NCBI RefSeq assembly: GCF_008180195.1
Contig: NZ_VTAV01000002.1
Span: 124,001-188,000, forward strand
Direction: 5' to 3'
Length of the DNA: 64,000 nucleotides
DNA from: Sphingobacterium phlebotomi
GTDB taxonomy: Bacteria; Bacteroidota; Bacteroidia; Sphingobacteriales; Sphingobacteriaceae
In this document: positions 36,779-46,020 of the stretch, piece by piece
Numbering within the stretch: position 1 is the first letter of the stretch
Layout of the letters: each line of letters opens with the position of its first letter
The notes under the pieces: generated by a model
What the model saw: only the letters and a program-made list of their open reading frames with translations
Databases searched by the model: none
Told to the model about the DNA's origin: nothing
Program-made: the position numbers and the translations under genes

Positions 36779-38254
36779 ATGAAACAGTACTTATATTACT
36801 TTTTAAGCGAAAAAATAATAGGCGGTTGTTTGATGCCGCTCGCTTTTATCATATTATTTGTAGCCACTGGTTGCGAAAAGAGATTCTCAGACGCGAGGTA
36901 TGATGATACGGATGAACTCCAGATAATGGATTTTGTCGACCAAGAGGCAGAACTCACTACCTTCAAAGAATTAATTGATTATGTAAACCGGAGGGGCCTC
37001 TTAAAAACCGCAGGAGCCTATACACTTTTTGCGCCGACCAATCAGGCTTTTGACAAATTGTTTGCCAGATTGTCGGCAGAGGGTGACCAGGTGACTTCTA
37101 TCAAAGATAAATCTCCTGAATTCTGGTTAAATTATTTTTCATATCATTTATTAGACAGAAAAATAAACACGAATGTTTTTATACCGGGCCCGCTCCCTGC
37201 TCCCACAGTTTTAAATAATAAATATTTAATTGCCGATATCAGGGATTCATATAGTTCTGTCAAGTTGAACAATTTTGTAACCATTACACAGTCAAATATT
37301 GAAATGACTAATGGGTATATAAATATAACGGATGAGGTGCTTTCACCACCTGTAGAAAGTATTTATGACGTGCTGCAAAAAACGGGAAAGTATACGATCA
37401 TGCTGGGCATCTTTGAAGAGACCGGATTAATCAAGTATTTAAAAGATAGTACCATTACATTAATTATTGAGCGTGATGAGGTCTTATTGAATAATAATTT
37501 TGATAAAAGCGCCATTCCAGACTTAGATGACTGGGCCGGTTATCATATTATTCCAGATTCGGGATATTTCTTAAATCAATTAACAAATGATGGACGGTTC
37601 TATCCCGCATATAAAAAAGAATCGCTGAGCTTCCGGGTGGATGATATGGATAACTATTTCATGAATGAAACATTCCAATTTAACCAATCACTAGAGTACG
37701 GTATTGATCGGGTCTGTTCCAATGGAATCTATCATTCAATAGATACTGTTGTGGAAATTGTGGAGGCACTGCCATCATTTATCCGATATAACCTATATCC
37801 GCCCGGAAGTCCGTACGGTGCGCAGAATGTATTTACTGAATCGCCGGCGAGAATAGTGATGAATGACGGAACACAAAGCTATCATCAAAATAAGGAAGGA
37901 AGGATCGTTGCATTTGATGCACAACAGGTAGGGGATCATTTCTACCTCACCATTCCTGAAGTACCGGCAGGAAAGTATAACATCAGATTAGTACATCGTA
38001 ACGGAACACGCGGTAAGTTTATTACTATTTACGATGAAAAAATAATTAAAGCGGATATTGATTTGGCGGTGAAAGATGGCGACTGGGAAGTATGGAATTA
38101 TTATATCGTTAACAATTGTGGAGAAATTGACGTTCAAAACCGGTCTGATGTGACAATAACGTTCGCATTTACAGGTTTTGCCACCGGCAAGCTAGGTAAT
38201 TATTGTTGCGATATATTAATGGATGCAATTGAATTAATACCAGTAGTAAACTAA
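36779..38254 (+). CDS. Fasciclin-domain lipoprotein with C-terminal beta-sandwich
   Basis: A 491-residue protein with an N-terminal signal that ends ILFVATGC, a good lipobox. Two FAS1-like segments are seen: one from TFKELIDYVNRRGLLKTAGAYTLFAPTNQAFDKLF to about residue 200, the other about 200-335, ending near SNGIYHSIDTVVEI. The last 140 residues (ARIVMNDGTQSYHQNKEGRIVAFD, then GKYNIRLVHRNGTRGKF, ending DILMDAIELIPV) look like a jelly-roll or CBM-like domain. That makes a glycan-binding role likelier than for the first fasciclin protein. It heads the second fasciclin-SusC-SusD module, 26 bp after susD 1. Confidence 0.78.
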   Translation: MKQYLYYFLSEKIIGGCLMPLAFIILFVATGCEKRFSDARYDDTDELQIMDFVDQEAELTTFKELIDYVNRRGLLKTAGAYTLFAPTNQAFDKLFARLSAEGDQVTSIKDKSPEFWLNYFSYHLLDRKINTNVFIPGPLPAPTVLNNKYLIADIRDSYSSVKLNNFVTITQSNIEMTNGYINITDEVLSPPVESIYDVLQKTGKYTIMLGIFEETGLIKYLKDSTITLIIERDEVLLNNNFDKSAIPDLDDWAGYHIIPDSGYFLNQLTNDGRFYPAYKKESLSFRVDDMDNYFMNETFQFNQSLEYGIDRVCSNGIYHSIDTVVEIVEALPSFIRYNLYPPGSPYGAQNVFTESPARIVMNDGTQSYHQNKEGRIVAFDAQQVGDHFYLTIPEVPAGKYNIRLVHRNGTRGKFITIYDEKIIKADIDLAVKDGDWEVWNYYIVNNCGEIDVQNRSDVTITFAFTGFATGKLGNYCCDILMDAIELIPVVN

Positions 38255-38262
38255 AAGGATAT

Positions 38263-41019
38263 ATGAAAAAAAGATTTAAAACCAAAGGCTTGTTCCTTGC
38301 TTTGAATATTATAGGTATGTCTGCATTTGCACAAGAGACTAGCGACGCTGCTGTAGATTCCGTTATAACCGTTAATGTTAAAACTGCCGCTCCAACATTC
38401 AGCGAACTCTTAGTTAAAGAACCGGCAGTTCAGGTTATACAGTCTGGAACCGTTGGTAACGCATCTCAGTTAATGATTCGTGGTTTGAGTTCAATTAATA
38501 TGAATGCCTCGCCGTTTGTATATGTAGATGGTATCCCTGTTAGATATACCCGTTCGCTACCATCGTTCTTATCCGTTTTTCAGCCGTCACGTTTTAATTT
38601 TATCAATCCTTATGATATCCGGGATATAAAAGTGGTTAAAGAAGGAAAGGAACTTTCAGAAATTGGAGGAAGAGGTGCTAATGGAGCCATATATATAGAA
38701 ACGGATAGGGGCGAATTAGGAGGAACTAAAATCGATTTCTCTGCAAAGTTCGGTGTGGCGAGTGCTGATTACAATATCGACCGAATGGATGCCAGTCAGT
38801 TTAAAAATTATCTCGGTAATTATTTACTTGAAAACGGGAGTACCCAAGAAGAACTAGATCAGAATCCAATTTTCGACACAAGCTCCCCGCTATATAACCA
38901 CAATACAGATTGGCTGGGTATGATCACAAGGAATGCAAGGATATCCGATTATCATATAAAGCTTAAAGGTGGAGATGGCGATACACGTTATATGTTTAGT
39001 GTAGGTTATGCCGATAGAGAAGGAACCATTAAAGGGTCTGATATGAATCAGGCTAATTTAAGGTTCAATATAGACTATAAGCTTTCACCAAAAATTGAGA
39101 TAGCAAACCATCTCGCATATACGTATGCAAAAGTACATTATGCTGAACAAGGATTTAATTACAGCATACGTCCCTTGTTTAATGCTGTAACCAAAGCCCC
39201 ATTTATGAGCCCTTATTTATTCTCAGAATCAGGAGAGATATCAAATCGATTGGCCGATGTGGATGTTTTGGGAAAAAGTAATCCGATTTCGCTGGTTGAA
39301 AATATGTATAACAACAATGAAGATAACCGGGTAGATGGAAATATTGTTGCCAGCTGGCTAATGCAACCTGGGACCTATTTACGCTCATCGTTTGTATTCA
39401 ATTACATGAACCTGACGGAAAAACAATATCGTCCCGCATATGGAATAGTTCCGGATTTGAATAGAACCAGACAAAATTTAAAACGAAACTCCAGTGAAGC
39501 TACCATTTTATGGAATACCTGGTTTGAGAAAAACGGATCATTTGGGAAGGTAAACAAGTATTTTGGAAAAGCAGGGTTGTCTGTAGAATCGTATGAAGAA
39601 AAAGCCGTTTTCGCGCGTAAAATTAACGCGGGTACCGATGACTATGAAACGTTGGACCAGGGGATATTAGATTCCGCTTCTAATTCGAAATATAACTCAA
39701 GATTGGCAATATTGTATTTGCGGGGAAACGTGGATCTTTTAAACAAAATAAACATAGGTGCAAATTTGAATATCGAAGGTTCATCTAATTTTGGTAGAGA
39801 AGGAAGGTGGGGAATTTATCCGGGAGTAGATACAGAAATAGATTTATTAGACAGGAGCAAACATAATCAGTTGGCATTTCGCGCCGGCTGGGGTAGAACA
39901 GGAAATAATGATTTGCGAGGCTATTATCATTACAATCTTTATTCAGCTGCTAATTATTATGGCTATGGCGGTGCATATTTAGGAAACATTGCAAACGAAT
40001 CGATCAAACCTGAAGTTACCGATATGTATGATGCAGGAATAACGCTGGGTTTATTTGACAGAAAACTTGTACTTAATGGAGGATATTACTACAAATCAAC
40101 ATCCGATCTTATTACACAACGTACGTTGCCAATTGAACTGGGACTTGACCCGCAGTTTGAGAACAATGGAAAGATGGCCTCTCAAGGTATTGAAATAAAT
40201 TTGAATGCGACGTTAATTAATCAGACAGCGTTATCTTGGTCCGTTTTTGGAAGTTTTTCAACCTTGAAGAACAAAGTAAAAGAACTTAGAAATGAAGATA
40301 TCGTTAAATCAATAGGAGGAGTTAGCACAATAGCCAGCGTAAATGAATCCATAGGAGCTTTTTATGGCTATAAGGTGCTGGGTGTTTTTGCTTCAGATGA
40401 GGCAGTAAATCTGCAAAAGTCCGACGGTACTAATTTTAAGGCCGGAGACTATATTATCCAAGACATAAATAATGATTCGAAAATTAATGATCTCGACCGC
40501 CAGGTAATTGGTTCTGCTCTCCCAGAGGTATTTGGAAATTTCGGGACTTTTCTAAATTATAAACAAGTATCGTTAAACGCCCTATTTACCTATGCTGTAG
40601 GAAACGACATTTATAATAGTTTTAATCAGCAAATGCATCTAATGGCTGATTATTCTAATCAGTCTCCTGATGTTGCAGGCCGCTATATTTCGCCATCCAG
40701 CCCCGGAACCGGATTAAGCAGAGCGGCATTGGATGATCCTTCATCTAATGGAGTTACATCCGATCTATGGGTGGAAGATGGCAGTTATCTGCGATTGAAA
40801 AATATTACAGTTAGTTATGAGGTACCAATCGCCACGAGAATGGCATTCTTCCGGGCTCTTAATGTATATGTAACAGCAGAGAACCTGATGACTTTTACAA
40901 AGTACAGCGGTTTAGATCCGGAAGTTGTAACAACGCCAGACCCAATGCTCCGGGGAATTGATTTTGGAGCATCACCGCTCTCTCGATCATATATAGTCGG
41001 GCTGAAGATGTCGTTCTAA
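38263..41019 (+). CDS. SusC-like TonB-dependent transporter 2, without N-terminal regulatory domain
   Basis: A 918-residue SusC-type transporter, about 165 residues shorter than SusC 1. After the signal peptide (ending GMSAFA) it goes almost directly into the plug: TFSELLVKEPAVQVIQSGTVGNASQLMIRGLSS, FVYVDGIPVRY and GKELSEIGGRGANGAIYIETDRG. The carboxypeptidase-regulatory-like domain is missing, and the usual LKDASA motif is altered to VVKEGKELSEIGG. The barrel is complete, with DINNDSKINDLDRQVIG and VEDGSYLRLKNITVSYEV, and ends SYIVGLKMSF. It is flanked by a fasciclin gene and a SusD gene in the same order as SusC 1. Confidence 0.93.
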   Translation: MKKRFKTKGLFLALNIIGMSAFAQETSDAAVDSVITVNVKTAAPTFSELLVKEPAVQVIQSGTVGNASQLMIRGLSSINMNASPFVYVDGIPVRYTRSLPSFLSVFQPSRFNFINPYDIRDIKVVKEGKELSEIGGRGANGAIYIETDRGELGGTKIDFSAKFGVASADYNIDRMDASQFKNYLGNYLLENGSTQEELDQNPIFDTSSPLYNHNTDWLGMITRNARISDYHIKLKGGDGDTRYMFSVGYADREGTIKGSDMNQANLRFNIDYKLSPKIEIANHLAYTYAKVHYAEQGFNYSIRPLFNAVTKAPFMSPYLFSESGEISNRLADVDVLGKSNPISLVENMYNNNEDNRVDGNIVASWLMQPGTYLRSSFVFNYMNLTEKQYRPAYGIVPDLNRTRQNLKRNSSEATILWNTWFEKNGSFGKVNKYFGKAGLSVESYEEKAVFARKINAGTDDYETLDQGILDSASNSKYNSRLAILYLRGNVDLLNKINIGANLNIEGSSNFGREGRWGIYPGVDTEIDLLDRSKHNQLAFRAGWGRTGNNDLRGYYHYNLYSAANYYGYGGAYLGNIANESIKPEVTDMYDAGITLGLFDRKLVLNGGYYYKSTSDLITQRTLPIELGLDPQFENNGKMASQGIEINLNATLINQTALSWSVFGSFSTLKNKVKELRNEDIVKSIGGVSTIASVNESIGAFYGYKVLGVFASDEAVNLQKSDGTNFKAGDYIIQDINNDSKINDLDRQVIGSALPEVFGNFGTFLNYKQVSLNALFTYAVGNDIYNSFNQQMHLMADYSNQSPDVAGRYISPSSPGTGLSRAALDDPSSNGVTSDLWVEDGSYLRLKNITVSYEVPIATRMAFFRALNVYVTAENLMTFTKYSGLDPEVVTTPDPMLRGIDFGASPLSRSYIVGLKMSF

Positions 41020-41034
41020 TTAAATTTGAAGAAA

Positions 41035-42579
41035 ATGAAGATGAAACCAATAAAATTAATGATCACAGCGGCACTGCTGAGTATTTGTATCATATCATGC
41101 TCGGATTTTTTTGAAGTTACCCCAGAGAGTTCAATTCAAGAGGATGACTTTTATAAAACCGAGGCAGATTTAAATGCATCAGCAATTGGAATGTATGAAT
41201 CACTTGCAAAGGAAGCACATAAATTTTTGTTGTGGGGAGATGCCAGAGCGGATTTGGTAACAACGGGCCAGCTTGAACCCGATCCATATATAAATGAATT
41301 TGTGGTTAATAATGTAAGTACGAATAACCCTTATACGAGCTATGCCGGAATATACAGGACAATTGCGAGGTGTAACCGCCAGATGGAGAAAGTGTATGAT
41401 GTCCATAAGTTAGATAAGAATATAACGGATAGGGATGCAGGGGCTTTTTATGCCGAAGCTTTACTCTTAAGAGCTATTTGCTATTATCAATTAGTGCGTA
41501 CCTTTGACGAATTCCCGCTCATTACTTCGGATTATGCAGAACAGATAAGGTATGTTAATGCTGTAGGAGATACGATTACCGAATCCACATTAAGCTTAAC
41601 TCCCGGACAAATCGAAAGTATATTGAGCATGCCTGCTGATAAACAAGAAGTATGGACGCTCATATTTAGTGATGCGCAAACGGCATTAGGATTACTTCCC
41701 ATTAATTATCGGTGGAATGGTGGAGCATCGCTCTCTTCTAAAGAACGGTATGGAAGAGTTTCTCAAGTGCTGGCAGCCTTGTTTGCGGGAGAAATAGCTT
41801 TATGGTTGGGGGATTATCAAAGTGCATCGTCTTTTTGTGATCTTCCAATCAGAAACACCGCATACTCTTTAGGTGTTTCGGGTACCTGGATGAATCAATT
41901 TACAAGTACTAGTGCCGCTAATCATTCCATGTTCTTGCTGGGATATGAATACAATCAAGGATTTGAAACAAACAGGCTGCAGGAGTTCACATCATCCGCG
42001 CGCAGCGACGGAGGCAAGTATTATTTAAAACCGGCAACTGCCATAGTTGATGCCTTATATACAGATAATTATTCGGATACTGATGCTGATATAAGAGAAC
42101 AATTCAGCTATAAAGTACTGGATGGGGATACTGTGATCTGGAAATACATCGGGCTGGATAATGTTTCATCCAGACGACCACCTTATCAAAGCAATGCAAG
42201 CTGGCCTGTACTGCGAAGTGCAGATGCTTATTTAATAAAAGCGTTGGCAGATTTGAGGTTAAATAATTATTCATCTGCTTTTAATTTCGTCAATCAGGTA
42301 AGGGAGGCCCGGGGTTTGGTAAAGCTGGATAATTTAACGTTTCCTTATACCGATAAGGAACTGATGGAAGACATGATTTTTGCAGAACGGGCACGCGAGT
42401 TTGCCTTCGAAGGAAGACGTTGGTATGATTTAATGCTGCGATCGCAAATGAATGGAAGAAATATGCTTGCAGATGTGGTTGCGGAAAAGTACTCATTGGA
42501 AGAAAGGGCAACCATTAAGGAGCGGTTAGAAAATGAGGCCAACTGGTATATTCCGATTGATCCAAAATTGTGGAGATAG
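41035..42579 (+). CDS. SusD/RagB-like surface lipoprotein 2
   Basis: A 514-residue lipoprotein. I use the ATG at 41035 (MKMKPIKLMITAALLSICIISC) rather than an in-frame TTG three codons earlier. Family features are SDFFEVTPESSIQEDDFYKTEADLNASAIGMYESL, FYAEALLLRAICYYQLVRTFDEFPL, KERYGRVSQVLAALFAGEIALW and the conserved C-terminal block MIFAERAREFAFEGRRWYDLMLR, ending NWYIPIDPKLWR. It is the glycan-capturing lid for SusC 2, with which it overlaps no sequence but lies only 15 bp away. Confidence 0.95.
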   Translation: MKMKPIKLMITAALLSICIISCSDFFEVTPESSIQEDDFYKTEADLNASAIGMYESLAKEAHKFLLWGDARADLVTTGQLEPDPYINEFVVNNVSTNNPYTSYAGIYRTIARCNRQMEKVYDVHKLDKNITDRDAGAFYAEALLLRAICYYQLVRTFDEFPLITSDYAEQIRYVNAVGDTITESTLSLTPGQIESILSMPADKQEVWTLIFSDAQTALGLLPINYRWNGGASLSSKERYGRVSQVLAALFAGEIALWLGDYQSASSFCDLPIRNTAYSLGVSGTWMNQFTSTSAANHSMFLLGYEYNQGFETNRLQEFTSSARSDGGKYYLKPATAIVDALYTDNYSDTDADIREQFSYKVLDGDTVIWKYIGLDNVSSRRPPYQSNASWPVLRSADAYLIKALADLRLNNYSSAFNFVNQVREARGLVKLDNLTFPYTDKELMEDMIFAERAREFAFEGRRWYDLMLRSQMNGRNMLADVVAEKYSLEERATIKERLENEANWYIPIDPKLWR

Positions 42580-42647
42580 ATTTTTCTATTGAAAGCACAT
42601 ATTAATGAATAACCGAGCTTGCGAGCTCACGAAGTAATTATATACAT

Positions 42648-44552
42648 ATGAAAACTAATAAAATGAAGACCTGTATCTTTTTTATCGGAATAATTAGTTT
42701 CCTGATATCAGGCTGTTATAGGGAGGAGCACTTCGACTTCCCTGGTCCATTTCCGGAAGAGCAGAGAATTCCCGATCCACTTCCGTTTCCATTTGATGTA
42801 AATAAACAAGCCGGAGAATGGTTAATTAAAGATGGCGTTCCGGATGACAGCAAAGTGTTGATTAAAGGATATACGGACTATGTAGCAAAAGGAGACACGA
42901 TTTCCTGGGCAAGAAACGTGGGTGCATTAGAAGAATTTCCCCATTATAATTTCTATCCTTTGTCTAATGCGGATCATTTCAACGGTGACAATACCGCGTA
43001 TCAGAAAAACCGGATATTTTCAAAATATTTTGTTCCCATGGGTCCGGGTAAGACCTTTTATATGTATACCAAAATCACATTGGGAACGTTAAATGCTACC
43101 GCTGCTGGTATTCCGTTAGGCCTGCATACGGAAACCGGCAACGAGTTAATATGGGGGCTTGACGGTGGAAATGCAGGACAACCAACATTTTTCGTTAATT
43201 ATTATGGAACAGTTGTGAATGTAAACCCCAATGATGGCTGGCCAACGATAAATGAGGTAATGAGTCCGGGAGTTCCGGCAGAACTAGAAGTTGTGATTGC
43301 GGAAGGAATATTTTATTTGAGAGTTAATAATACGTTGGTTTTTCAGTTTAATCTTCTACCGGGTCAGTTATATTATTATACTCCTCAAATCCGCCCTCAC
43401 CGTAACTTTGTTAAGGTTCATGATTTGTATATCGAAAGCAACGATATGTATATTTTAAACTATGCAATGCATGAATATGAACAAGGATATACCAAAATAC
43501 AATCTCCTGCTTTGGCAAAAGCTAATAATGGTGACTTGCTGCTTTTTGCTGAAGGACGAACTGATCCGATATCTGCGAGGGAAAGAGTTGCTCAAAACTT
43601 TCAGCCTGTTGGCAACACCGATATCATCATGAAACGCTCATCGGATGGTGGTACCTCCTGGAGTGATCAATTGGTCGTATTAGCGGGTGATAATAATGGT
43701 TCAACTTACTGTTTTCCTCAGGTAGTAAGTCTGGGAAATGGAAAGATTATATTGCATTACACGAAGATTGAAGGTTCATTTGATGTGACGGATACGTATA
43801 CTTATAATGGGAATACGCAACAGATTTTTCAAATTGAATCAACGGATAACGGGCAAACCTGGAGTTCGCCTGTGGAGATTTCTACCCCGTTGAAAGTTGC
43901 TAATACTTATGTGCGAAATGGCTCGGGGCATGGAATAGAATTAAAATCAACAACGTATAATAATCGGATAATCATGCCACTCTCTTACAGCAATAACACC
44001 GTTAGGGTAGCTATTTCTGACGATGGTGGGCAAACCTGGAATCTTAGTAATCAGCTGAATGGCTCTACCTATAAATATCCATCCGTTGTGGAGTTGGCTG
44101 ATGGAAGATTAATGATAGTTATGGGGCACACAGCTACCACACCTAGAAATAGAAGAAGGTCTTATAGTAGTGATGGCGGCCAAACCTGGAGTACTGTAAA
44201 CAATATTAGCTCGACTTTTGTGAATGTTGGTCAATTTGGACATCTCTATCCTGGGGTGGCGGTGAAAGGAAAAGATGGAGAGATATTAGTCGTAACGCCG
44301 ACCGACAGAGAGACGGACACGCAGACTAAAAACACGGTTCCCTATCCCACTAGCCCCGTTGCATACAAGAGCACAGATGATGGTGATAGCTACGCTTCAA
44401 TAGGCGAATTACATACCAAAACCACCTATTTTGGTTATAAATTGCCCTATGGATTTATGGATGCGGTGGTGTTAGACGACGGTACGGTTGTTATTGTCGG
44501 CGAAGGGGGAATAGAAAGTCCTACGGAGGGAATTGTGATTTATAAGAAATAA
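42648..44552 (+). CDS. Sialidase-fold (BNR) lipoprotein with N-terminal beta-sandwich
   Basis: A 634-residue lipoprotein (lipobox FLISGC, Cys23). Residues about 60-265 form a concanavalin/LamG-like region. The C-terminal half is a sialidase-type propeller with Asp boxes at 331-338 (SSDGGTSW), 398-405 (STDNGQTW), 457-464 (SDDGGQTW), 507-514 (SSDGGQTW) and a degenerate one at 575-582. SPALAKANNGDLLLFAEGR (285-304) matches the first sialidase blade. The usual Arg of the RIP motif is replaced: the sequence reads YTKIQSPAL. It may be an altered GH33 exo-sialidase or a binding protein. A 68 bp gap separates it from susD 2. Confidence 0.8.
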   Translation: MKTNKMKTCIFFIGIISFLISGCYREEHFDFPGPFPEEQRIPDPLPFPFDVNKQAGEWLIKDGVPDDSKVLIKGYTDYVAKGDTISWARNVGALEEFPHYNFYPLSNADHFNGDNTAYQKNRIFSKYFVPMGPGKTFYMYTKITLGTLNATAAGIPLGLHTETGNELIWGLDGGNAGQPTFFVNYYGTVVNVNPNDGWPTINEVMSPGVPAELEVVIAEGIFYLRVNNTLVFQFNLLPGQLYYYTPQIRPHRNFVKVHDLYIESNDMYILNYAMHEYEQGYTKIQSPALAKANNGDLLLFAEGRTDPISARERVAQNFQPVGNTDIIMKRSSDGGTSWSDQLVVLAGDNNGSTYCFPQVVSLGNGKIILHYTKIEGSFDVTDTYTYNGNTQQIFQIESTDNGQTWSSPVEISTPLKVANTYVRNGSGHGIELKSTTYNNRIIMPLSYSNNTVRVAISDDGGQTWNLSNQLNGSTYKYPSVVELADGRLMIVMGHTATTPRNRRRSYSSDGGQTWSTVNNISSTFVNVGQFGHLYPGVAVKGKDGEILVVTPTDRETDTQTKNTVPYPTSPVAYKSTDDGDSYASIGELHTKTTYFGYKLPYGFMDAVVLDDGTVVIVGEGGIESPTEGIVIYKK

Positions 44553-44584
44553 AGGTATAAATTATTCAAGACTAAAAATATAAT

Positions 44585-45991
44585 ATGTTAATACTAAAAA
44601 AATATCTGCTTTTATTGCTTATAAATCTGACGCTCTCTACTGCATTTGCGAAAATATCATTACCATCAATCTTCAGTGACAATATGGTATTGCAACAAAA
44701 CTCCAATGTTTCCATATGGGGTAAAGCCAAGGCAAATGTTAACGTGATCGTACACACGTCCTGGAATAATCAGAAGTATACAACCATGTCTGGTGCTGAT
44801 GGATCATGGAAGTTATCCGTCGTGTCTACAAAGGCTGGCGGGCCTTATGAGATAAAAATTAGTGATGGGGAAGAAGTCCTGTTGAATAATGTATTATTAG
44901 GTGAGGTATGGTTATGTTCAGGTCAGTCTAATATGGAAATGCCAGTTAAGGGGTTTCGTAATCAACCAACACTTAATTCGGCAGACATTCTTTTAGATGC
45001 AGATAACCCAGAAATACGTCTCATTAGATATGATAAAGCGCTTTCAAGAACGCCGCAATACGATTGTAAGTCAACTTCGTGGCAAATTTCTGACGCGCAA
45101 AGCACAAAAGAATTTAGTGCTGTAGGTTACCAATTTGCACAAGAACTTCAGCGTAAATTAAAAGTTCCAATAGGGATGATTATGTCGACCTGGGGCGGAA
45201 CAAAGATTGAAGCATGGATGCCGGAAAATGCGCTTAAATCGTTTCCTGATATTAAAATCCCGAACATTGCTGACACAGCAAAAATTACCAAAAATGACCC
45301 ATCGGTTTTATACAATGCGATGGTAAACCCTTTTCTTGGATACGGAATCAAGGGAATGCTTTGGTATCAAGGCGAAGCAAACCGTTCAAATTATGAGCAA
45401 TATGATGAGTTGATGGAGACAATGGTTAAAAGTTGGCGTAAAGCTTGGGATATTGGTGAATGGCCATTCTATTATGTTCAAATAGCTCCGTTTAAATACG
45501 ATAGCACAGATGAATCGGCTTTTTTAAGAGAAGCACAATGGAAGGCAAGTACACAAATTCCTAATGCTGGAATGGTCGTGAGTATAGATGTTGGCGCAGA
45601 AAATTTTATTCATCCGCCGGATAAAACGACCATAAGTAAAAGGTTGGTGTATTGGGCGATGGGTAATACCTATGGGATGAAAGGCTTGGCATTCGCGACT
45701 CCTGTATACAAATCGCATAAAATAAACAAAGATGCTGTAACCATTTCTTTTTCTCATGCGGAGAATGGTCTTACTTCTTTTGGAAAAAATCTGTCTGCCT
45801 TTGAAATAGCAGGAGAGGATAAAGTGTTTCATCCCGCAAAGGCCAAGATTACCGGAGCAGGCGTTGTTGTACAAAGCGAAAACGTAAAAATGCCTGTTGC
45901 GGTTCGCTACGCATTTAAAGATTGGGTGGTGGGAGATTTGTTTAATAATGAAGGATTGCCCGTATCTTCCTTTAGAACAGATAATTGGTGA
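44585..45991 (+). CDS. Sialate O-acetylesterase-like SGNH esterase
   Basis: A 468-residue secreted esterase (signal to about residue 22) of the sialate O-acetylesterase family, which removes O-acetyl groups from sialic acids or other sugars. An N-terminal beta domain (LPSIFSDNMVLQQNSNVSIWG) precedes the nucleophile motif EVWLCSGQSNMEMP (Ser115). STWGGTKIEAWMP and GMLWYQGEANRSNY supply oxyanion residues. The catalytic Asp/His region is ENFIHPPDKTTISKRL. It ends with the family's typical EGLPVSSFRTD. Position between the sialidase-fold and GH genes supports action on decorated sialoglycans. Confidence 0.88.
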   Translation: MLILKKYLLLLLINLTLSTAFAKISLPSIFSDNMVLQQNSNVSIWGKAKANVNVIVHTSWNNQKYTTMSGADGSWKLSVVSTKAGGPYEIKISDGEEVLLNNVLLGEVWLCSGQSNMEMPVKGFRNQPTLNSADILLDADNPEIRLIRYDKALSRTPQYDCKSTSWQISDAQSTKEFSAVGYQFAQELQRKLKVPIGMIMSTWGGTKIEAWMPENALKSFPDIKIPNIADTAKITKNDPSVLYNAMVNPFLGYGIKGMLWYQGEANRSNYEQYDELMETMVKSWRKAWDIGEWPFYYVQIAPFKYDSTDESAFLREAQWKASTQIPNAGMVVSIDVGAENFIHPPDKTTISKRLVYWAMGNTYGMKGLAFATPVYKSHKINKDAVTISFSHAENGLTSFGKNLSAFEIAGEDKVFHPAKAKITGAGVVVQSENVKMPVAVRYAFKDWVVGDLFNNEGLPVSSFRTDNW

Positions 45992-46020
45992 TTTGGTGAC
46001 CGGAATTAGATAATTAAAGA

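Noticed and set aside
42615..42628. Small hairpin GAGCT-TGCG-AGCTC between susD 2 and the BNR lipoprotein gene
   Set aside because: Only five base pairs and no T-tract, so not a credible terminator; at most a weak mRNA structure.
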